The notes beneath the pieces are model-generated. The model did no database searches. It saw nothing but the letters and a program-made list of their open reading frames with translations, and was not told the origin of the DNA. Source: an uncultured Mycoplasmatota bacterium (GTDB lineage Bacteria > Bacillota_I > Bacilli_A > RF39 > UBA660). Taken from it: a stretch of 64,000 bases of DNA. Shown piece after piece: positions 1 to 7,889 of the stretch. The stretch's first letter is position 1; the number at the start of each line of letters is the position of its first letter. The position numbers and the translations under genes are program-made. The stretch lies in NCBI GenBank assembly GCA_937944975.1, contig CALEBF010000012.1:1-64000 (forward strand), given 5' to 3'.

Positions 1-14
1 TTAGAACTGATTTG

Positions 15-686
15 CTACTTTTTTCTTTTAACTAAACTATAAATTTCTTCGTGAATATCCTCTATTTCCCTCATCTTGTTGCCGATATTGCACTGTACCT
101 TGTCCCAAGAGAGATAATCGGCTATGAACATAGCACTTTCATAAACTTTTTTCATAAAATCTAGATTGCTCTCATGTATATCGTTTGTAATACCTTCGTT
201 TTGCTTTCTAGCATTTCTCATTTCGGTAACAAGATCAAATGGTGCGTGTAAGAATATAACGTTATCTGGTTCTTTTATTCCAATTTTTCGATATTCAAAA
301 TCACGCACGTAGTCTACAAACTTTTTCTTTTGCTCTATTCCTTCAATTAAAGCGGATTGATAAATGAGGCTAGATGTAGTATATCTATCGAGTAAGATAA
401 CCTTACCTTGTTCGTATTGTTGCTTTAAATTTGAAAACCAAGTAATTCCTCTATCAGTTGCATATAAACTATTGACAAAGTATGGGGATAATTCATCTGG
501 TTGTCCTAGTTCTCCTTTTAAATATTTTTCTATCGCAACAGCTTGATATGTTCCGTAGGATGGGAAGTGATGATGAGCAATTTCCTGTCCGTCATTTTGA
601 AAGTGGTCGATTAGCATTTTATACTGTGTGGTTTTACCCATTCCATCACATGCACCTTCGATAACAATTACTTTTCCTTTTTCCAT
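15..686 (-). CDS. tmk: Thymidylate kinase (dTMP kinase) family
   Basis: This 223-aa P-loop nucleotide monophosphate kinase should phosphorylate dTMP to dTDP in the cytoplasm using ATP. The P-loop is at residues 11-19 (G-ACDGM-GKT), with the common GxDGxGK core slightly altered. A DRY motif at residues 100-102 and a following SxxxYQ match the dTMP-binding region of Tmk. Length is close to the family norm of about 210. The start is an ATG preceded by AGGAGG at a good distance. It is the last gene on a minus-strand stretch that also holds tRNA-Thr, but a terminator lies between them, so it probably has its own transcription. A deoxynucleoside kinase of the same fold is the main alternative. Confidence 0.85.
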   Translation of the reverse strand: MEKGKVIVIEGACDGMGKTTQYKMLIDHFQNDGQEIAHHHFPSYGTYQAVAIEKYLKGELGQPDELSPYFVNSLYATDRGITWFSNLKQQYEQGKVILLDRYTTSSLIYQSALIEGIEQKKKFVDYVRDFEYRKIGIKEPDNVIFLHAPFDLVTEMRNARKQNEGITNDIHESNLDFMKKVYESAMFIADYLSWDKVQCNIGNKMREIEDIHEEIYSLVKRKK

Positions 687-764
687 AAATTCCTCCTGCT
701 TTATACTTTCTATTTCATTCTTTTGTTATTGATACTTATTATAGCATTATTTTATGTAATTTCA

Positions 765-802
765 AAATAAAAGAACACCTAACTCAAGTTTTGAATTAGG
801 TG
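765..802 (-). terminator. Intrinsic terminator (minus strand)
   Basis: On the minus strand CACCTAATTCAA pairs with TTGAGTTAGGTG (one G-T type mismatch) around a 3-nt loop and is followed by a T-rich run. No gene is visible directly in front of it. Between this hairpin and the next one upstream (803-893) I see no supported gene. Confidence 0.7.
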
Positions 803-893
803 CTACACAAATTATTGGGTAACACTCAACTCTGCGATATTGAATGTTCCTCTTTTTTATTCTATGCAAGTTCCCTTGGCATATTCATAATAA

Positions 894-922
894 CATAAAA
901 ACAACTTTTTGACAAGTTGTTT
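894..922 (-). terminator. Terminator downstream of tRNA-Thr
   Basis: On the minus strand ACAACTT and AAGTTGT pair around a short loop and are followed by TTTTATGTT. It starts about 40 bases after the tRNA 3' end, so it probably ends the tRNA transcript. Confidence 0.65.
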
Positions 923-959
923 TACTATTATTTGCTCGAGGTTCGAGTAATTATCAATC

Positions 960-1033
960 TGGTGCCGAATGACTGAATTGAACAGTCCTCGGATGCTTAC
1001 CATGCATCTGTTTTACCACTAAACTAAATCGGC
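960..1033 (-). tRNA. tRNA-Thr (anticodon GGT)
   Basis: Read on the minus strand this folds as a full cloverleaf: 7-bp acceptor stem with one T-T mismatch, D stem GTTT/AAAC, anticodon stem GATGC/GCATC, 7-base loop ATGGTAA giving anticodon GGT (Thr, codons ACC/ACU), 4-base variable region, and T stem GACTG/CAGTC with loop TTCAATT. The discriminator is A and the CCA end is encoded. First pairs G1-C72 and C2-G71 agree with threonine identity. Confidence 0.93.
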
Positions 1034-1109
1034 ATACATGTTTATTATATCATATTATGATTGATTGTCTAGTAGAATTATTTTCTCAATAATTACCATA
1101 AAAAATTCC

Positions 1110-1138
1110 TTGTATTTTTGAATTGTTTCTTGTATAAT
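1110..1138 (+). promoter_or_regulatory. Sigma-A type promoter for the gene at 1165
   Basis: TTGTAT and TATAAT are separated by 17 bases; the -10 ends 26 bases before the start codon. Confidence 0.7.
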
Positions 1139-1164
1139 AGCACACAAATCAAGAGGTGAGTAGT

Positions 1165-1644
1165 ATGGACGGAAAGATGATACCAGGATTATATGACGAA
1201 TGTAAGAGGATAGAGTTTCGAGATTTCCGAGATGAGGTAAACTACTCAGGCCCAATTTCAATTCACGATTGTATGTATCAAGTACGTGTGAGTTGCTATT
1301 ATAATCAGAAGAAAAAATTTACGTATCGATACGATTATACGAACGATAAAGAAATTTTGCGCCAAGCAGAGAAAGTTCCGAATTTTGATTTAAGTCCTAT
1401 GATTCAGGGACAGATTGATTCTGTGATGCAAAATCAAAAGATACTAGAAGTTCATTTATATAAAGATGAAAAGTATAAAGATTTAGAGATCGTATTTGAA
1501 AATGGTTCACAGGTGTGTTACCATGGAAAACATTTTGTGTCATTTTATCGCGATTTTTTAGAACCTTATAAACCATTAGAAGAGGCAAAAAAAATTGAAG
1601 TTTCTGCTAAAAATCAAGATCCATACATTATTCAAAAAGCATAA
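1165..1644 (+). CDS. Hypothetical protein, 159 aa
   Basis: I do not recognise this protein. It is soluble, with no signal peptide or membrane segment, and is rich in charged and aromatic residues (many Lys, Tyr, Asp). A GTG lies nine bases upstream in frame, but it is part of the AGAGGTGAG ribosome site, so the ATG at 1165 is the better start. It has its own promoter and is followed by a terminator, so it looks monocistronic. It precedes a SWIM/SNF2 helicase gene, but nothing ties the two functionally. Confidence 0.75.
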   Translation: MDGKMIPGLYDECKRIEFRDFRDEVNYSGPISIHDCMYQVRVSCYYNQKKKFTYRYDYTNDKEILRQAEKVPNFDLSPMIQGQIDSVMQNQKILEVHLYKDEKYKDLEIVFENGSQVCYHGKHFVSFYRDFLEPYKPLEEAKKIEVSAKNQDPYIIQKA

Positions 1645-1647
1645 GGA

Positions 1648-1680
1648 AAGAGAAGTGAATCAAATCATTTCTTTTTTATT
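1648..1680 (+). terminator. Intrinsic terminator
   Basis: AGAAGTGA and TCATTTCT pair around ATCAAA and run into a T-rich tail just after the stop codon of the hypothetical gene. Confidence 0.7.
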
Positions 1681-1749
1681 TTCACTGACAATTCCTGTAC
1701 ATATTGCATATTATCTGATATACTGATAGATGGCAAAGGAGGCAAGTTC

Positions 1750-4700
1750 ATGTCGAAGCTTGTACGTGTAGAGGATATTGTAAAAGTAGTAGGAATGAAA
1801 AATTATATCGCCTCTTTAGAAATGTTAGAGACCAATTTGTCTTATCGTGGATATCAATTAAATGAAAAAAGAGAAGCTGTTTTAGAGTTTTTATATTCTG
1901 CGAAAGAGAAGGCGATCGTTCACATTACGATTGATAAAAAAAGAAATATCAAGGCAATTCAATGCGATTGTGAACATTTTAATCAGGACGTGTATTGTCC
2001 GCATGTCGCACTTGCGATCAAGTATTTGTTTTCGGATGAAACTTTAGTGAACCATTTGATTCAAAGATTGAATAAAGAGCAGGATGATGGTTTTAATCGA
2101 TTGTTGTTTACGACGATGAAAGAAGAGAAGATAAAAAAGCCTCTTCGAATTTCTCTCGGTTTGAAACAAATCGATCGGTACGAACCGTTTATTTATGAAT
2201 TACAGGTTAGAGTTGGAGACCGAAAGGAATACTTATTAAAAAGACAATTGGAAGAATTTATCACATCATATGGAAAAGAAGATGTCGTGATTCCAATTGG
2301 AAAAGAATTTACATACGATAGTAAAGAGTATACCGTTGCAAAACAGGATGAACCATTGATGGAATTCTTAAAGATGTACGTAGATAGTCAAATGACATCC
2401 AAGGCTTTTTATACATATGCTAGAAAGGAAATTAGTTCGATTACGATTTCCAAGAGCACGTTATCTCACGTTCTTGGATTATGTAAGAATCGTAAGTTTT
2501 ATGTCGATCAATTAGGAAAGAAAACTGTATGTGATGGGATATCGGATCAGTTTCATCTCGATGCGTCTTTATTAGATGAGAACGCTAAAGTACGACTCTC
2601 TATGGAGTATGGAGACATCGTCCCACTTACGGAAGATTACGAGTATATTCTAAGTGATGGCGTTTGTTATCATTTGGGGAAAGACGAGAGAAAACTACTC
2701 AGGTTGCTCGTGAGAAATCATAAGAAGACAGTGTTGTTGACAGAGCAGGATCTCCCTACGTTTGTCGATCACGTACTTCCAAAAGTATTGAAGTTTGATG
2801 AACATATGAAGATTGCGCCTTCACTCCAGGATCGATTTCAAATAGGAGAATGGGTACCTAGATTGTATTTTGAAAAAAGGAAAAAAGAAATTGTAGCCCA
2901 CATACATCTCAAGGATCATAAGGAAGAATTTGACATTTATAAAAAGGATGAGAATCGCTATTATGTATATTCTCATCGTATGGTAGAAGATATCGAATCG
3001 CTTCTCGTTCATTATGGATTCCGTCGTTTGAAAGACGAATTTGTCTTAAAAGACGAAGAAGCCGTGATATATTTTATCGAACGGGGGATGTATGTTATTA
3101 GCGAACAGTATGACACGATGATTGAATCATCGCTCAAGAAGATGAAAGTAAATCGAAAGACGAAAGTAGAAAGTAGTTTTCGAATTGGTCAGGATCGCAT
3201 TTTAAATTATGAATTTCAATTAGAAGGGGTAGAACAAGAAGATTTTTCAAATGTGTTAGAGGCACTTGCTAAGAAGAAAAAATACGTGCAATTGAAATCG
3301 GGAGATTACCTGGATCTTGAACAAGCGGCATTGGAAGAATTTGATCAAGTTTATCAGTCTCTCGGATTTTCTAACTACGATCCGAAAGGTAAATTACCGA
3401 TCTATGAATGTGTTCGTTTATTAGAGATGGGAAGACATCAGTTAGGGACGCTTTCTTTAGATGACTCAGTCGAAAAATATATGGAGGAGTTTAAAACTTA
3501 TAAGGATCAAAAAGTTAAGTTTACGAAGGAAGAATCTATTTTGCGAGATTACCAAATGACAGGAGTGAAATGGATGCTCATGATCGCTCATCTCGGATTT
3601 GGTGGTATTTTAGCAGATGAGATGGGCCTTGGAAAATCGTTACAGACAATCGTATATATTAAACATCGCTTAAAGGAAGATTCTAAGAGAAAGTTTTTGA
3701 TTGTCGTGCCAACTTCTCTTGTATATAATTGGCAAAACGAATGGGAGAAGTTCGCACCTGACATACATTACGAAGTGATTCACGAAACCAAAGAGAAGCG
3801 TCAAAAGAAGTTGGAGCATTTGGAAGATTGCCAAGTGGTGATTACATCGTATGGAACACTACGAAATGATATTGAGTTCTATAAAGATATTTGTTTTGAT
3901 ACTTGTTTGATCGATGAAGCGCAGAGTATTAAGAACGTCGGGTCTGAAACGACGATGGCGGTAAAACAAGTTGTAGCAAATACGAAGTTTGCTTTGACTG
4001 GAACGCCGATTGAAAATTCTATTTTAGAACTTTGGAGCATCTTCGATTATCTCATGCCGGGATTTTTAGGAGATTTGCCAAGTTTTAAAGAGCGATATCA
4101 AATTAAAAACCTAGAAGAGAGTGCGGAAGCATTAGATGAATTGCGTTCTTTGATCTCTCCATTTATTTTGCGGAGAAGAAAGTGCGACGTGTTGAAAGAT
4201 TTACCCGCAAAGATAGAGAATAACGTCTATGTCGAATTAAACGACGAACAAAAAGCACTCTACGTCCAAACATTAGAGGAGACAAAGCAAAAAATCGAGG
4301 AAGCTGTTGCTGATTCGGGATTTCAAAAAAATCAATTTCTCATACTGTCTCTTTTGATGAAACTACGACAGATCTGTATCGATCCAAGGTTGTTATTTGA
4401 AGGTGGTTGCGTTGGAAGTAAAATGGAGACAGCGATCGATCTGGTGAGTCAGATCAAAGAAAACGGACACAAGATTTTGTTGTTTTCTCAATTTCCTTCT
4501 GCATTGAAGTTGTTGATACCGAAGTTAGAAGAAAAGGGGATTTCCTATGCTTATTTGGATGGCCAAACTAAAAGCAAAGAACGTATGCGGTTAGTAGAAA
4601 ATTTTCAAAAGAATGACGAGACTGTGTTTTTAATTTCGTTAAAAGCAGGTGGAACAGGACTTAATTTAACGAGTGCGGATGTAGTGATTCACTTAGATCC

Positions 4701-4953
4701 TTGGTGGAATCCACAAGTTGAGAATCAAGCAACCGACCGATCTCATCGTATCGGACAAAAGAATGTTGTAGAAGTGATTAAACTGATTACCAAAGGTACG
4801 ATCGAAGAGAGAATCGTCGAACTTCAGAAGCGTAAAAGTGAACTGAGTGCCCGTTTGATCGATCAGGGATCAGAGACAGCTGATACGATGCTCACCAAGT
4901 TATCGGAAGAAGATCTTTGGTCTTTGTTGGGTGGAACTGAATCAAAATTCTAG
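1750..4953 (+). CDS. SNF2-family helicase with N-terminal SWIM zinc finger
   Basis: A 1067-aa ATP-dependent DNA translocase of the bacterial SNF2/RapA type. The N-terminus has a SWIM finger with C72, C74, C83 and H85 (CxCx8CxH). A long SNF2-associated region follows. The helicase core starts near residue 600: Walker A LADEMGLGKS at about 620-632, DEAQ at about 721, and the SF2 motif VI region with SHRIGQ at about 996. Architecture and length match Bacillus YwqA-type proteins. The role is probably DNA-protein remodelling linked to transcription or repair. It is monocistronic: an AAAGGAGG site sits before the ATG and a terminator overlaps its stop codon. Nothing nearby suggests a defence system. 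Confidence 0.93.
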   Translation: MSKLVRVEDIVKVVGMKNYIASLEMLETNLSYRGYQLNEKREAVLEFLYSAKEKAIVHITIDKKRNIKAIQCDCEHFNQDVYCPHVALAIKYLFSDETLVNHLIQRLNKEQDDGFNRLLFTTMKEEKIKKPLRISLGLKQIDRYEPFIYELQVRVGDRKEYLLKRQLEEFITSYGKEDVVIPIGKEFTYDSKEYTVAKQDEPLMEFLKMYVDSQMTSKAFYTYARKEISSITISKSTLSHVLGLCKNRKFYVDQLGKKTVCDGISDQFHLDASLLDENAKVRLSMEYGDIVPLTEDYEYILSDGVCYHLGKDERKLLRLLVRNHKKTVLLTEQDLPTFVDHVLPKVLKFDEHMKIAPSLQDRFQIGEWVPRLYFEKRKKEIVAHIHLKDHKEEFDIYKKDENRYYVYSHRMVEDIESLLVHYGFRRLKDEFVLKDEEAVIYFIERGMYVISEQYDTMIESSLKKMKVNRKTKVESSFRIGQDRILNYEFQLEGVEQEDFSNVLEALAKKKKYVQLKSGDYLDLEQAALEEFDQVYQSLGFSNYDPKGKLPIYECVRLLEMGRHQLGTLSLDDSVEKYMEEFKTYKDQKVKFTKEESILRDYQMTGVKWMLMIAHLGFGGILADEMGLGKSLQTIVYIKHRLKEDSKRKFLIVVPTSLVYNWQNEWEKFAPDIHYEVIHETKEKRQKKLEHLEDCQVVITSYGTLRNDIEFYKDICFDTCLIDEAQSIKNVGSETTMAVKQVVANTKFALTGTPIENSILELWSIFDYLMPGFLGDLPSFKERYQIKNLEESAEALDELRSLISPFILRRRKCDVLKDLPAKIENNVYVELNDEQKALYVQTLEETKQKIEEAVADSGFQKNQFLILSLLMKLRQICIDPRLLFEGGCVGSKMETAIDLVSQIKENGHKILLFSQFPSALKLLIPKLEEKGISYAYLDGQTKSKERMRLVENFQKNDETVFLISLKAGGTGLNLTSADVVIHLDPWWNPQVENQATDRSHRIGQKNVVEVIKLITKGTIEERIVELQKRKSELSARLIDQGSETADTMLTKLSEEDLWSLLGGTESKF

Positions 4954-4971
4954 ATTTTCTAGAATTTTTTT
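4945..4971 (+). terminator. Intrinsic terminator of the SNF2 gene
   Basis: AATTCTAGA and TCTAGAATT form a perfect 9-bp stem with a TTT loop and a run of T. The stop codon TAG lies in the left arm. Confidence 0.85.
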
Positions 4972-5014
4972 GTGACGAAATCGTCATTTCAAAACCGAGA
5001 AATTATAGTATAAT
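4972..5014 (+). promoter_or_regulatory. Dyad operator plus -10 box of the two-component operon
   Basis: GTGACGAAATCGTCAT (4972-4987) is a dyad of two GTGAC-like arms. It is followed after 21 bases by TATAAT (5009-5014), with no good -35. The same dyad occurs at 6994 and 30211. I infer it is the binding site of the response regulator encoded next, giving autoregulation. Confidence 0.6.
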
Positions 5015-5034
5015 ATAAGCTATGAGGTGGTAAT

Positions 5035-5721
5035 ATGACCAAGATATTACTCGTCGAAGATGATGAGAGTATTCGCTTAGGATTACGGTATTATCTAGAA
5101 CAAGAGTCTTATCAAGTTCTCGAAAGTAGTACGGTGAAGGAAGCGAGTAGAACGGTTGAAAACGATCCAGAGATCGATTTGATTTTATTAGATTTAAATT
5201 TACCAGATGGAAATGGATTTGATCTATTTCACACGATCAAAGAAAAACACGATATTCCTGTGATCTTTTTGACAGCTAACGATCTTGAAGTATCGATCGT
5301 CATGGGACTTGATATGGGAGCGGATGATTATATTACGAAACCATTTAAGGCACGTGAACTGATCTCTCGTATGAAGGCAGTTTTACGGCGAACGAAAGGA
5401 AAGCAAAATAGTAGCGTGATTCAAATACGCGATCTCGTCATCGATTTAGAACAGGCGAAGGTGTTGAAGAACGGAGTCGATGTCATGTTGACAGCATTAG
5501 AATATAAAATTTTACTGATTCTTGCTCTGAATCCGAACACAGTATTTACACGTGAGAAAATTTTGGCTGACATTTGGGATGTCAACGAGGCTTATGTCAA
5601 TGATAATACGTTAACTGTTTATATTAAGAGAATTAGGGAAAAGATCGAAGATGATCCGATGCATCCTAAAATTATATTGACGGTACGAGGAGTTGGGTAT
5701 AAAGTTGGTGATGTATGTTAG
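5035..5721 (+). CDS. OmpR/PhoB-family response regulator
   Basis: This 228-aa transcription factor has a receiver domain (residues 1-118) and a C-terminal winged-helix DNA-binding domain (about 125-224). The acidic pocket DD is at 9-10, the phosphoacceptor Asp at 53 in LLDLNLPDG, and the conserved Lys at 102 in TKPF. The wHTH ends with the usual VRGVGYK. It overlaps the following histidine kinase gene by 7 bases, so the two are a cognate pair. The neighbouring ABC transporter and the VanR/BceR-like sequence suggest control of an envelope or antimicrobial response. The exact signal cannot be read from the sequence. Confidence 0.93.
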   Translation: MTKILLVEDDESIRLGLRYYLEQESYQVLESSTVKEASRTVENDPEIDLILLDLNLPDGNGFDLFHTIKEKHDIPVIFLTANDLEVSIVMGLDMGADDYITKPFKARELISRMKAVLRRTKGKQNSSVIQIRDLVIDLEQAKVLKNGVDVMLTALEYKILLILALNPNTVFTREKILADIWDVNEAYVNDNTLTVYIKRIREKIEDDPMHPKIILTVRGVGYKVGDVC

Positions 5722-6935
5722 AAAGTAAGTATTTACATCGATTGGTACTCATCTTTATAAGCCTTGTCTTTTTGACAACTTGTATCATGCTTTTTTGGAC
5801 GAGACAGCACTACTATATGTACGAACAGGGGTTGATCGAACAAAATGCGGAACTTACGGGAGCGATTCTTTCTCGTCATCCTGAGTTAGAAGAAGATATC
5901 ATAGATTCAATTTTAAGTGACGAAAATAATACGGAAGCTGGTATGGAAATATTAGAAAAGTATGGTCTAGGAGATACGGAAGCTTATTATCGTATTCGTG
6001 ATTTACGTGCCCTGGAAGAGAAGATGGAAACGGATACGATATGGATGGTGTTAATTTCATTTGGAATCGTTGCTTTTGTTTTCTTCTTTTATGTCGTAAG
6101 AGAACATAAGAAAGTAAAAGAGTTGAATCGATATATGAACCGGATTTTAAATGGCGACTATAGTTTGGATATCCGCGATTACGAAGAGGGGGAAATGAGT
6201 CATTTGAAAAATGAAATATATAAGATGACAATCCTCTTGAAAGAAAAGTCAGATGGTGCGATGAAAGATAAATTAGCACTAGAAGAAACGTTATCCGATA
6301 TATCTCACCAGATCAAAACACCCCTTACGAGTATGTATGTGATGAATGATTTGCTTGCCGATCCGAATATGGATGCCGATACAAGGCAGGAATTTTTAAA
6401 CAAAAATAGAAAACAATTAGAACGGATCGAGTGGCTCGTATCCTCTCTTTTGAAATTGTCTCGAATGGAAAGTGGTATGGTCCAAATGAAACATGATCGC
6501 ATCAATGTGAAAAAACTCGTGACAAAGGCAATCGATCCGTTACGTATTCCGATTGAATTAAAGAATCAGAAGTTAGTTGTCAATATCAAGAAAAATTTAT
6601 CTATGGTTGGCGATGAAGCATGGCTGATAGAGGCGCTAGTCAATATTTTGAAAAATGCACATGAACATACGGATGAGGAAGGAACGATTGTGATCAGTGC
6701 AAGTGACAATCCAATTTACAAAGAAATTTCAATTGCTGATAACGGTTGTGGAATCGATAAAGAAGATCTTCCACATTTGTTTGAACGTTTTTATAAAGCA
6801 AAGACGAGTAAAAGTGATAGTGTTGGAATTGGTCTTCATCTTGCAGAGAAAATCGTAAAGTCGATGAATGGTGAAATTTTAGTGGAAAGCGAAGTTTTAA
6901 AAGGAACGACGTTTCGCTTGCGTTTTTATAAATAA
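5715..6935 (+). CDS. Membrane sensor histidine kinase
   Basis: A 406-aa kinase that should sense an envelope signal and phosphorylate the response regulator encoded just upstream. TM1 is at about residues 9-28, an extracytoplasmic loop of about 80 residues follows, and TM2 is at about 109-127. A HAMP-like linker leads to the dimerisation helix with phosphoacceptor His198 in SDISHQIKTPL. The ATPase domain has NILKNAHEH (N box), DNGCGI (G1) and GIGLHLA (G2). The extracellular loop is too long for the intramembrane-sensing BceS type, so direct ligand sensing is more likely. The start ATG overlaps the end of the regulator gene, implying translational coupling. Confidence 0.93.
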   Translation: MLESKYLHRLVLIFISLVFLTTCIMLFWTRQHYYMYEQGLIEQNAELTGAILSRHPELEEDIIDSILSDENNTEAGMEILEKYGLGDTEAYYRIRDLRALEEKMETDTIWMVLISFGIVAFVFFFYVVREHKKVKELNRYMNRILNGDYSLDIRDYEEGEMSHLKNEIYKMTILLKEKSDGAMKDKLALEETLSDISHQIKTPLTSMYVMNDLLADPNMDADTRQEFLNKNRKQLERIEWLVSSLLKLSRMESGMVQMKHDRINVKKLVTKAIDPLRIPIELKNQKLVVNIKKNLSMVGDEAWLIEALVNILKNAHEHTDEEGTIVISASDNPIYKEISIADNGCGIDKEDLPHLFERFYKAKTSKSDSVGIGLHLAEKIVKSMNGEILVESEVLKGTTFRLRFYK

Positions 6936-6939
6936 AGGA

Positions 6940-6969
6940 AAGAAAACAGACGATTGTTTTCTTTTTTTA
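6940..6969 (+). terminator. Terminator after the histidine kinase
   Basis: GAAAACA and TGTTTTC pair around GACGAT and are followed by seven T. It separates the two-component genes from the small-protein/ABC operon. Confidence 0.8.
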
Positions 6970-6993
6970 TAGTATAATGAGGTTGATAGAAAA

Positions 6994-7048
6994 GTGACGA
7001 AATTGTAATCGAAGAAGTCACTCTAAAGTCATATCATTACAGTATGAT
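6994..7048 (+). promoter_or_regulatory. Dyad operator plus -10 box of the small-protein/ABC operon
   Basis: GTGACGAAATTGTAAT (6994-7009) matches the dyad upstream of the response regulator. TATGAT (7043-7048) follows after exactly 33 bases, the same spacing as at 30211. No -35 consensus is evident, which fits a promoter needing an activator. Extra AGTCA half-sites lie between (7016-7031). Confidence 0.6.
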
Positions 7049-7066
7049 GGTAATGAGGTGAATCGT

Positions 7067-7180
7067 ATGCGGAAAAAAGAACGGTTGGAGTATGCAAATA
7101 TTGCGCTCCTTATTGTAGTTGGCTTAATTTTAGTGATGTTAGGTTTTTATCTTTGCTTGAACGGATCTTTTGTAAACTGA
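7067..7180 (+). CDS. Small single-span membrane protein, 37 aa
   Basis: A short reading frame with a good ribosome site (TGAGGTG) and an ATG. It encodes a basic N-terminus (MRKKERLEY), one hydrophobic helix at about residues 11-32 and a short tail. It lies between a predicted regulated promoter and the ABC transporter genes, 25 bases upstream of the ATPase gene. By position it may be an accessory or regulatory peptide of the transporter or the kinase. I recognise no family and infer function only from context. Confidence 0.6.
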   Translation: MRKKERLEYANIALLIVVGLILVMLGFYLCLNGSFVN

Positions 7181-7205
7181 GATTTTGTTAGAAAGGAAAA
7201 TGGAT

Positions 7206-7889
7206 ATGGAAATATTGAGAGTCGAAGATTTATGTAAGAACTATGGAAAAGGAGAGACATTGGTACGGGCTTTGGATCATGTTTCTTTTTCCGTAAATAA
7301 AGGAGAGTTTGTTGCGATCGTAGGTGCGAGTGGCAGTGGGAAAAGTACACTCCTTCATATTTTAGGAGGTGTCGACCGCCCTACGAGTGGAAAGGTGTAC
7401 GTCGATGGAGAAGATGTATATAGATTAAATGAGAATGCACTTGCAATTTTCAGAAGAAGACAAGTAGGGTTAATTTATCAATTTTATAATTTGATTCCGG
7501 TTTTGAACGTAGAAGAAAATATGACACTTCCAATTTTATTAGATCGTAAAAAAGCAGATCAAACGTATCTAGAGGAATTGATTGAAACGTTGAATTTAAA
7601 AGATCGCGTCAATCATTTACCGAACGAATTATCTGGAGGGCAACAACAGAGAGTATCGATCGGTCGTGCTTTGATGAATCGGCCTACTTTGTTACTTGCG
7701 GATGAACCGACGGGAAATCTAGATAGTAAAGCAGGAAAAGAGATTATCGAATTATTAAAGTTATCGAATAAAAAATATCATCAGACGATCATTATGATTA
7801 CACACGATCATAATTTAGCGCTCCATGCGGATCGTATTATTACAATCGATGATGGTAAGATTGTAAACGATAAGAAGGTTCGTGTATGA
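7206..7889 (+). CDS. ABC transporter ATP-binding protein (MacB/LolD-type)
   Basis: A 227-aa ATPase of the class that partners FtsX-like permeases. Walker A is GASGSGKST at residues 40-48, the signature LSGGQQQR at about 140-147, and Walker B with LLLADEPTGNLDS at about 160-172. This set is typical of antimicrobial-peptide or lipoprotein-handling ABC modules. Three in-frame starts exist; the ATG at 7206 has the best spacing from AGAAAGG, while ATG 7200 and TTG 7185 are too close to it or lack a site. It overlaps the permease gene by 4 bases (ATGA), so the pair is translationally coupled. Confidence 0.92.
   Translation: MEILRVEDLCKNYGKGETLVRALDHVSFSVNKGEFVAIVGASGSGKSTLLHILGGVDRPTSGKVYVDGEDVYRLNENALAIFRRRQVGLIYQFYNLIPVLNVEENMTLPILLDRKKADQTYLEELIETLNLKDRVNHLPNELSGGQQQRVSIGRALMNRPTLLLADEPTGNLDSKAGKEIIELLKLSNKKYHQTIIMITHDHNLALHADRIITIDDGKIVNDKKVRV

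Noticed and set aside
803..893. Possible small RNA or reading frame between two minus-strand terminators
   Set aside because: No promoter is visible and the only frames are a few codons long.
933..950. CTCGAGGTTCGAG dyad beside tRNA-Thr as attachment site
   Set aside because: Only one copy is seen in the window and no integrase is present.
1750..4953. SNF2 helicase as part of an anti-phage defence system
   Set aside because: No methyltransferase, nuclease or other defence partner next to it; the SWIM/SNF2 layout is that of housekeeping YwqA-type proteins.
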